Notes under the pieces: generated by a model | What the model saw: only the letters and a program-made list of their open reading frames with translations | The model's database searches: none | Told to the model about the DNA's origin: nothing | Shown here: piece after piece, positions 1 to 3,370 of the stretch | Layout: each line of letters starts with the position of its first letter | Numbering within the stretch: the stretch's first letter is position 1 | Assembly (NCBI GenBank): GCA_024644125.1 | Contig: JAHELQ010000341.1 | Span: 1 to 6,203 of the forward strand | Source of the DNA: Candidatus Aminicenantota bacterium | GTDB lineage: Bacteria; Acidobacteriota; Aminicenantia; UBA2199 | Direction of reading: 5' to 3' | Length of the DNA stretch: 6,203 bases | Made by a program: the position numbers and the translations under genes

Positions 1-196
1 AATCCGGATGGTAGGCGGAATTTTCCCCCAGATCGATCGGGATCTTCCGCAACAATTGCCCGCCGATATGCAGATTTTCATCCACTACAAGGATATCCAG
101 GCCTTCCTGCGCCAGGATATCTGCGGCCACAATCCCGGAAAATCCACTGCCGACAATTATGACATCATACTTATCCTTTTGTGTTGCAGTCGTCAT
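1..196 (-). CDS. FAD-dependent oxidoreductase, N-terminal fragment (HcnB / opine-dehydrogenase type)
   Basis: This is the first 65 codons of a gene that runs off the left edge of the window. The protein opens with a short polar stretch and then a Rossmann-type dinucleotide-binding motif: YDVIIVGSGFSG at residues 10-21 gives GxGxxG, with an acidic residue ending the second strand (VVDE, 37-40), as expected for FAD binding. IGGQL at 44-48 matches the region after the second strand in the HcnB, sarcosine-oxidase-alpha and opine/hydroxyproline dehydrogenase families. The ATG at 194-196 is preceded by GGAG at 207-210, 10 bases upstream. It overlaps the end of the [2Fe-2S] gene by 26 bases, so the two are probably translationally coupled and form subunits of one amine or imino-acid dehydrogenase. 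The family is clear; the substrate cannot be read from this fragment, and other pyridine nucleotide-disulphide oxidoreductases remain possible. Confidence 0.85.
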   Translation of the reverse strand, partial: MTTATQKDKYDVIIVGSGFSGIVAADILAQEGLDILVVDENLHIGGQLLRKIPIDLGENSAYHPD

Positions 197-470
197 CGAG
201 TGTAATCTCCATATTTTCTTCAACCTCTTCCATACAGGCCCTGACATTGGGAATTCCGTTCACTGTCACCAGGCATTCGTAACATACTCCCATGCCGCAC
301 AGAGCGCCCCGCGGCTCTCCGCCGACTGCACTCTTCCTCAGGGTTTTATATCCTGCCGCAATTAAAGCGGAAAGCACCGTTTCGCCCTGGAAGGCGGGGA
401 TCGTTTTCCCATTCACTTTAATAGTCATAGGTTTTTTACGTTCTATATGTTCGATTCTTAAGTTTGTCAT
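171..470 (-). CDS. Small [2Fe-2S] ferredoxin-like subunit of an FAD-dependent dehydrogenase (HcnA-like)
   Basis: A complete 99-residue protein that should carry one plant-type [2Fe-2S] cluster and pass electrons from an FAD partner. The cluster ligands are Cys58, Cys63, Cys66 and Cys79 (C-x4-C-x2-C-x12-C) inside GEPRGALCGMGVCYECLV, a signature typical of HcnA and of the N-terminal domain of sarcosine oxidase alpha. The region around 16-40 (TIKVNGKTIPAFQGETVLSA) is the usual beta-grasp start of this domain. About 100 residues is normal for the stand-alone subunit. Met1 is preferred over Met15 because RIEHIERK matches the N-terminal extension usual in the family. The start lacks a Shine-Dalgarno at normal distance: an AGGAGGT at 490-496 lies 19 bases upstream and falls inside a promoter spacer. 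Its 3' end overlaps the FAD gene by 26 bases, supporting a two-subunit complex. The exact substrate is unknown. Confidence 0.9.
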   Translation of the reverse strand: MTNLRIEHIERKKPMTIKVNGKTIPAFQGETVLSALIAAGYKTLRKSAVGGEPRGALCGMGVCYECLVTVNGIPNVRACMEEVEENMEITLDDDCNTKG

Positions 471-484
471 CGGGTTTAGAAATA

Positions 485-513
485 AATCTACCTCCTGGCA
501 GAGTTATTGTCAA
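485..513 (-). promoter_or_regulatory. Sigma70-type promoter for the [2Fe-2S]/FAD gene pair
   Basis: On the minus strand a perfect TTGACA (508-513) is followed after exactly 17 bases by TAGATT (485-490), which matches four of six -10 positions. Only 14 bases separate the -10 box from the ATG at 470, so transcription would start about 7-9 bases before the start codon. That would leave a nearly leaderless mRNA lacking the AGGAGGT. The prediction is from sequence alone. Confidence 0.55.
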
Positions 514-567
514 GATTTTTTTCATTTTTCTTTACGGTTCGATCCTTTAATTTGAGCTATACTCCGG

Positions 568-583
568 CAAAGCGTCCGCTTTG
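568..583. promoter_or_regulatory. Perfect 16-base palindrome, candidate operator
   Basis: CAAAGCG, two central bases TC, then CGCTTTG form an inverted repeat with perfect 7-base arms in the divergent intergenic region. The 2-base centre is too short for a stable RNA loop, so a dimeric DNA-binding protein is a better explanation than a terminator. It lies about 55 bases upstream of the minus-strand -35 box and about 65 bases upstream of the expected sppA transcription start, so it could serve either or both genes. No regulator is identifiable in the window. Confidence 0.4.
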
Positions 584-628
584 TAATACTATGTAATTGA
601 GACCGGAAACCTTTTGCGAAAAAAAGAG

Positions 629-634
629 TATAAT
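629..634 (+). promoter_or_regulatory. Candidate -10 box for sppA
   Basis: TATAAT matches the sigma70 -10 consensus fully and lies 52 bases before the sppA start codon. The bases at the usual -35 distance (around 605-611, GGAAACC) match TTGACA poorly, and there is no TGn extension. If this promoter is used it may need an activator. The palindrome at 568-583 is in a plausible place for one. Confidence 0.4.
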
Positions 635-675
635 AGTAATTATTCAACATCAATAATATAAAGGTGTAGATGAAT

Positions 676-681
676 AAGGAG
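676..681 (+). promoter_or_regulatory. Shine-Dalgarno of sppA
   Basis: AAGGAG ends 5 bases before the ATG at 687. This fixes the sppA start, which also places the hydrophobic anchor directly at the N-terminus. Confidence 0.75.
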
Positions 682-686
682 CTTGA

Positions 687-2372
687 ATGAAACGAGGCGT
701 ATTGATTGCCCTTTTGGTTATTGTCATTGTGTTTGTATTTATTATATTAGCCGCGGGTTTTATATACCTGCAATTCACCCAGGAGCCGGTCATTCCCGAT
801 AATTCCTACTTGAAGATCGATCTGGCGGGAAATATCGAGGATTTTGAAGATTCTTTCATGGCCGGAGGAGCGCCGACAGTCAAGGATCTATTTTTTCAGA
901 TAAACAGGGCTAAAATAGACCCCCGCATCAAAGGCATCATCGTCAAGATCTCGTATTTAAACACCGGTCTGGCAAAATGCCGCGACATCGGAGAGTTGCT
1001 CAGAGAGTTCTCGGATAGTGGCAAACCGGTTGCGGCCTACATTGAAGCCGGTGGAATCCGCGAATACTACCTGGCTTCTTTCGCCGACAAAGTATTCATG
1101 TTCAAGGGAGGCGACCTGTTTTTAAGAGGTCTGGCCAGCGAAGCCATATTCTTGAAAAACACCCTATCCAAATTGGGAATCAGCGCAGAAATGCTGCATA
1201 TCGGCGAATACAAAACCGCCGCCAACATGTTCACGGAGGAAGGAATGACTCCCTATCACCGTGAAGCGATACAGACACTGCTGGATGATGTGTTCGATTC
1301 CACTCTTGCAGAGATTGCCAAAAACCGGAACATCGACCGTAAGACAATCGACGCCATCTTCGAAGAATCTCCCTATGCCAACAAAGCTTACCTTGATGCA
1401 AAACTGATCGACAAAGCCATCTATGAAGATGAAATCTTCGCGGAATTGGACGGAACGGACAGCACAGTTGATTTTAGCGTGTATAAAGAAACCACAGCTC
1501 CGGTACCGTTTCATGGTTTGCAAAATATCGCGGTCATCTTTGCCACTGGCGAGATACAATCCGGGAAAAGTGGTGGAAAGTCACTGTTCAGCGACACGGT
1601 TTTAGGCTCCGAGAGTCTGGTTCGCCAGTTAAAAGCGGTGCGGAAGAACAAATCCGTGGTAGCCGTCGTTCTGAGAGTGGACTCTCCCGGAGGCTCGGCT
1701 CTGGCATCTGAAGTGATGCGGCGGGAAACCGAATTGCTGGCCAAAGAAAAACCGCTGGTCATTTCGATGTCCGATCTAGCGGCATCCGGCGGGTACTGGA
1801 TTTCCATGTCGGCCCAGAAGATATTATCGGCTCCCCAGACAATTACGGGTTCCATCGGTGTGGTGAGCGGGAAATTCGTGATGAAAGACTTTTATTCGAA
1901 GATTGGAATCAATAAAGAAATATTGAAAACCACAGAATATGCAGATATCTTCTCAGATTATAAACCCTTCACTCCCGCGGAGCGTGAAAAAATAGTCGCC
2001 ATGATGAACGTTTTTTATAAAAAATTCATTGGTCTGGTGGCAAATAACCGCAACATGAAGGAGGATGAGGTGGATAAAATTGCCAGGGGACGTGTTTGGG
2101 CAGGATCACGGGCATTGGAATTAAAATTGGTGGATCAGATCGGAGGACTCAGCGATTCGATCTCGGAGGCGCGCACATTGGCAAAGATCGCGCCGGAAGA
2201 GAAAGTAGGAATCATCATCTACCCGAAGGAAAAATCGTTCCTGGAGTATCTGATGGGCCTGGTGCAGGCAAAAATCCAGAATCCCATGGCTATAGATATT
2301 GTAGCCCAGATGGACAAATACAAAAAATTCTTCCCGGCTCTGATTCTCCCTTACCGGATCGCTATCTATTGA
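687..2372 (+). CDS. sppA: Signal peptide peptidase SppA, large (67K) form
   Basis: A membrane-anchored serine protease that degrades cleaved signal peptides, predicted to act at the outer face of the cytoplasmic membrane. After Met-Lys-Arg, residues 4-29 form one strongly hydrophobic segment, an uncleaved anchor. The protein has the two tandem ClpP/crotonase-like domains of the E. coli-type enzyme: an N-terminal domain (about 40-245) and a C-terminal domain (about 280-500). The general-base lysine is Lys176 in HIGEYKTA and the nucleophile is Ser367 in SDLAASGGYW. Their 191-residue separation is close to that of E. coli Lys209/Ser409. DSPGGSA (332-338) is the conserved oxyanion-region loop. 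At 561 residues it is somewhat shorter than E. coli SppA (618) but clearly the double-domain form, not the short Bacillus type. The threonylcarbamoyl-AMP synthase gene starts 3 bases downstream, indicating co-transcription. Nothing looks broken and all key residues are present. Confidence 0.95.
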   Translation: MKRGVLIALLVIVIVFVFIILAAGFIYLQFTQEPVIPDNSYLKIDLAGNIEDFEDSFMAGGAPTVKDLFFQINRAKIDPRIKGIIVKISYLNTGLAKCRDIGELLREFSDSGKPVAAYIEAGGIREYYLASFADKVFMFKGGDLFLRGLASEAIFLKNTLSKLGISAEMLHIGEYKTAANMFTEEGMTPYHREAIQTLLDDVFDSTLAEIAKNRNIDRKTIDAIFEESPYANKAYLDAKLIDKAIYEDEIFAELDGTDSTVDFSVYKETTAPVPFHGLQNIAVIFATGEIQSGKSGGKSLFSDTVLGSESLVRQLKAVRKNKSVVAVVLRVDSPGGSALASEVMRRETELLAKEKPLVISMSDLAASGGYWISMSAQKILSAPQTITGSIGVVSGKFVMKDFYSKIGINKEILKTTEYADIFSDYKPFTPAEREKIVAMMNVFYKKFIGLVANNRNMKEDEVDKIARGRVWAGSRALELKLVDQIGGLSDSISEARTLAKIAPEEKVGIIIYPKEKSFLEYLMGLVQAKIQNPMAIDIVAQMDKYKKFFPALILPYRIAIY

Positions 2373-2375
2373 TTT

Positions 2376-3008
2376 ATGAAAATTATTGCGTTCGATAAAA
2401 TCCTGGAACCGGATGTTATTTTAACAATCAAACATTGGTTGGATCAATCGGGTTTACTGGTTTATCCAACCGACACCCTCTACGGAATCGGCGGGAATTA
2501 TATGGATCCGGCGGCGCACGACGCCATCGACCGCATCAAAGGCCGGGGCTGCATGCCTTATTCCATGTGTGTGGCGAATTTCCAGATGATGGCGTCGATG
2601 GCCTCCAATTTACCGGAGTACGTCAAAAATTTCTATCAAAAGCTTCTGCCTGGAAAATTCACATTCCTCCTGGAAGCCTCCGCTTCTATTCCTAAAGAAC
2701 TGTTGAAGGGACATTCCTCAGTCGGACTCCGGGTTCCCGCCTCTCCTCCGTTGTTGGAGTTGATTGGGAATACCGGTATTCCATTGATAACAACCTCCGT
2801 CAACCGCAGCGGCTGTCCGCCGATTAACAATCCGTTGGACATTATCCGGGAATTCGGCGATTCTTCACTCTTACTTCTGGATGCAGGCGTGCTTCCACCC
2901 TCGAAGGGCTCGACAATTTTAGATTTGACATCGAGTCCCCCTCGCCTGGTCAGAGAAGGGGATGATTATGAGCGTCTAAATCAATTGGGAATAACTGTCA
3001 TTTCCTGA
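2376..3008 (+). CDS. tsaC: Threonylcarbamoyl-AMP synthase, Sua5/YciO/YrdC/YwlC family
   Basis: Predicted to make L-threonylcarbamoyl-AMP from threonine, bicarbonate and ATP, the first step of t6A formation at position 37 of ANN-decoding tRNAs, in the cytoplasm. Family landmarks appear in order: YPTDTLYGIG (30-39), the basic KGR (55-57), PGKFTFLL (92-99), GLRVP (117-121), the S-x-N motif as SVN (141-143) inside ITTSVNRSG, and STILDLTSSPPRLVREG (179-195). At 210 residues it has only the catalytic domain, without the C-terminal Sua5 extension. The stretch after KGR (GCMPYSMCVAN) lacks the usual KGRPxxKPL pattern and is more like YciO, a relative whose role is less certain, yet SVN is kept. Hence t6A synthase is likely but not proven. 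The ATG is 3 bases after the sppA stop with no good Shine-Dalgarno, so translation probably depends on coupling to sppA. No clear terminator follows. Confidence 0.85.
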   Translation: MKIIAFDKILEPDVILTIKHWLDQSGLLVYPTDTLYGIGGNYMDPAAHDAIDRIKGRGCMPYSMCVANFQMMASMASNLPEYVKNFYQKLLPGKFTFLLEASASIPKELLKGHSSVGLRVPASPPLLELIGNTGIPLITTSVNRSGCPPINNPLDIIREFGDSSLLLLDAGVLPPSKGSTILDLTSSPPRLVREGDDYERLNQLGITVIS

Positions 3009-3048
3009 AGTGAATCTCGCCAAAATAAATCAAAAAATAGCAAACCAA

Positions 3049-3077
3049 TTTAAAAAAAAACTTCGCGGGTATATAAT
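3049..3077 (+). promoter_or_regulatory. Sigma70-type promoter of the small peptide gene
   Basis: A full-consensus TATAAT (3072-3077) lies 17 bases after TTTAAA (3049-3054), which matches four of six -35 positions. The bases upstream (about 3020-3060) are very A-rich, including a run of nine A residues at 3052-3060, and could act as an UP-like element. The 5' untranslated region would be roughly 30 bases. This gives the peptide its own transcript apart from sppA-tsaC. Confidence 0.6.
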
Positions 3078-3102
3078 CAAAAATTGTAACAAACTTTCAA
3101 TC

Positions 3103-3110
3103 AAAAGGAG
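3103..3110 (+). promoter_or_regulatory. Strong Shine-Dalgarno of the small peptide gene
   Basis: AAAAGGAG ends 5 bases before the ATG at 3116, the same spacing as for sppA. It selects the 63-codon frame over the overlapping 101-codon frame that opens at a GTG at 3010 without any ribosome-binding site. Confidence 0.8.
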
Positions 3111-3115
3111 CCAAA

Positions 3116-3307
3116 ATGAAAAAGAATTTCAAAAAAAAGTTGTCGCTGAGCAAAACGACTATCGCGGTTTTGAATCAAAAAGAATTACTCGACGTCAGAG
3201 GCAGGTTCATCGCCCCTCCGAAGACAGAAGCCAATCTTTGTACCGCCACATGCACATGCGCCATTCAATCTTATTGCACATGCCAGCAATTGGAAGCGCA
3301 GCAGTGA
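3116..3307 (+). CDS. Putative RiPP precursor peptide with class I lanthipeptide-like leader
   Basis: A 63-residue peptide, best read as a ribosomal peptide precursor. The N-terminal half is a lysine-rich start followed by KKLSLSKTTIAVLNQKELLDV (7-27), which resembles leaders of class I lanthipeptides in Bacteroidota and related phyla (K-L-x-L-x-K-x-T-I-x-x-L-N-x-x-E/Q-L/M-x-x-V-x-GG). The expected GG cleavage site is Gly29-Arg30. The C-terminal half has five cysteines (42, 46, 48, 54, 56) alternating with Thr43, Thr45, Thr47 and Thr55, plus Ser52: CTATCTC, a five-residue spacer, then CTC. Ser/Thr dehydration and Cys addition could give thioether rings, but no LanB/LanC, protease or transporter is in the window. 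The gene has its own promoter, Shine-Dalgarno and terminator. There is no TM segment or Sec signal. Alternatives are another Cys-rich RiPP class or a metal-binding peptide. Family type is fairly sure; the product and its activity are unknown. Confidence 0.75.
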   Translation: MKKNFKKKLSLSKTTIAVLNQKELLDVRGRFIAPPKTEANLCTATCTCAIQSYCTCQQLEAQQ

Positions 3308-3330
3308 TAGCTTGAAACAATAGTTGACTC

Positions 3331-3360
3331 GAGGGGGACTATTTCCAATAGTCCTCCTTT
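3331..3360 (+). terminator. Hairpin terminator after the peptide gene
   Basis: GGGGGACTATT (3333-3343) pairs with AATAGTCCTCC (3347-3357) across a 3-base TCC loop. That is 11 pairs with one G-U, extendable by A3332-T3358. It starts 25 bases after the peptide stop and is followed only by a short T run (TTT, 3358-3360). It also lies just beyond the stop of the convergent kinase gene. On that strand no T tract follows, so it serves the plus strand better. Confidence 0.65.
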
Positions 3361-3370
3361 CCTCGTAAAT

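Noticed and set aside
605..617. GG...GC spacing resembling a sigma54 promoter upstream of sppA
   Set aside because: There are 9 rather than 10 bases between the GG and GC, and the flanking consensus is poor.
597..634. TTGAGA as a -35 box for the TATAAT at 629
   Set aside because: The spacer would be 26 bases, far outside the usable 15-20.
1164..1855. Two minus-strand open frames (1164-1559 and 1511-1855)
   Set aside because: Both are antisense shadows of sppA, whose catalytic motifs fix the plus-strand frame.
3010..3315. A 101-codon frame starting at a GTG just after the tsaC stop, overlapping the peptide gene
   Set aside because: It has no Shine-Dalgarno and opens upstream of the consensus -10 box. 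It has no recognisable family and runs in another frame through a gene with better start signals.
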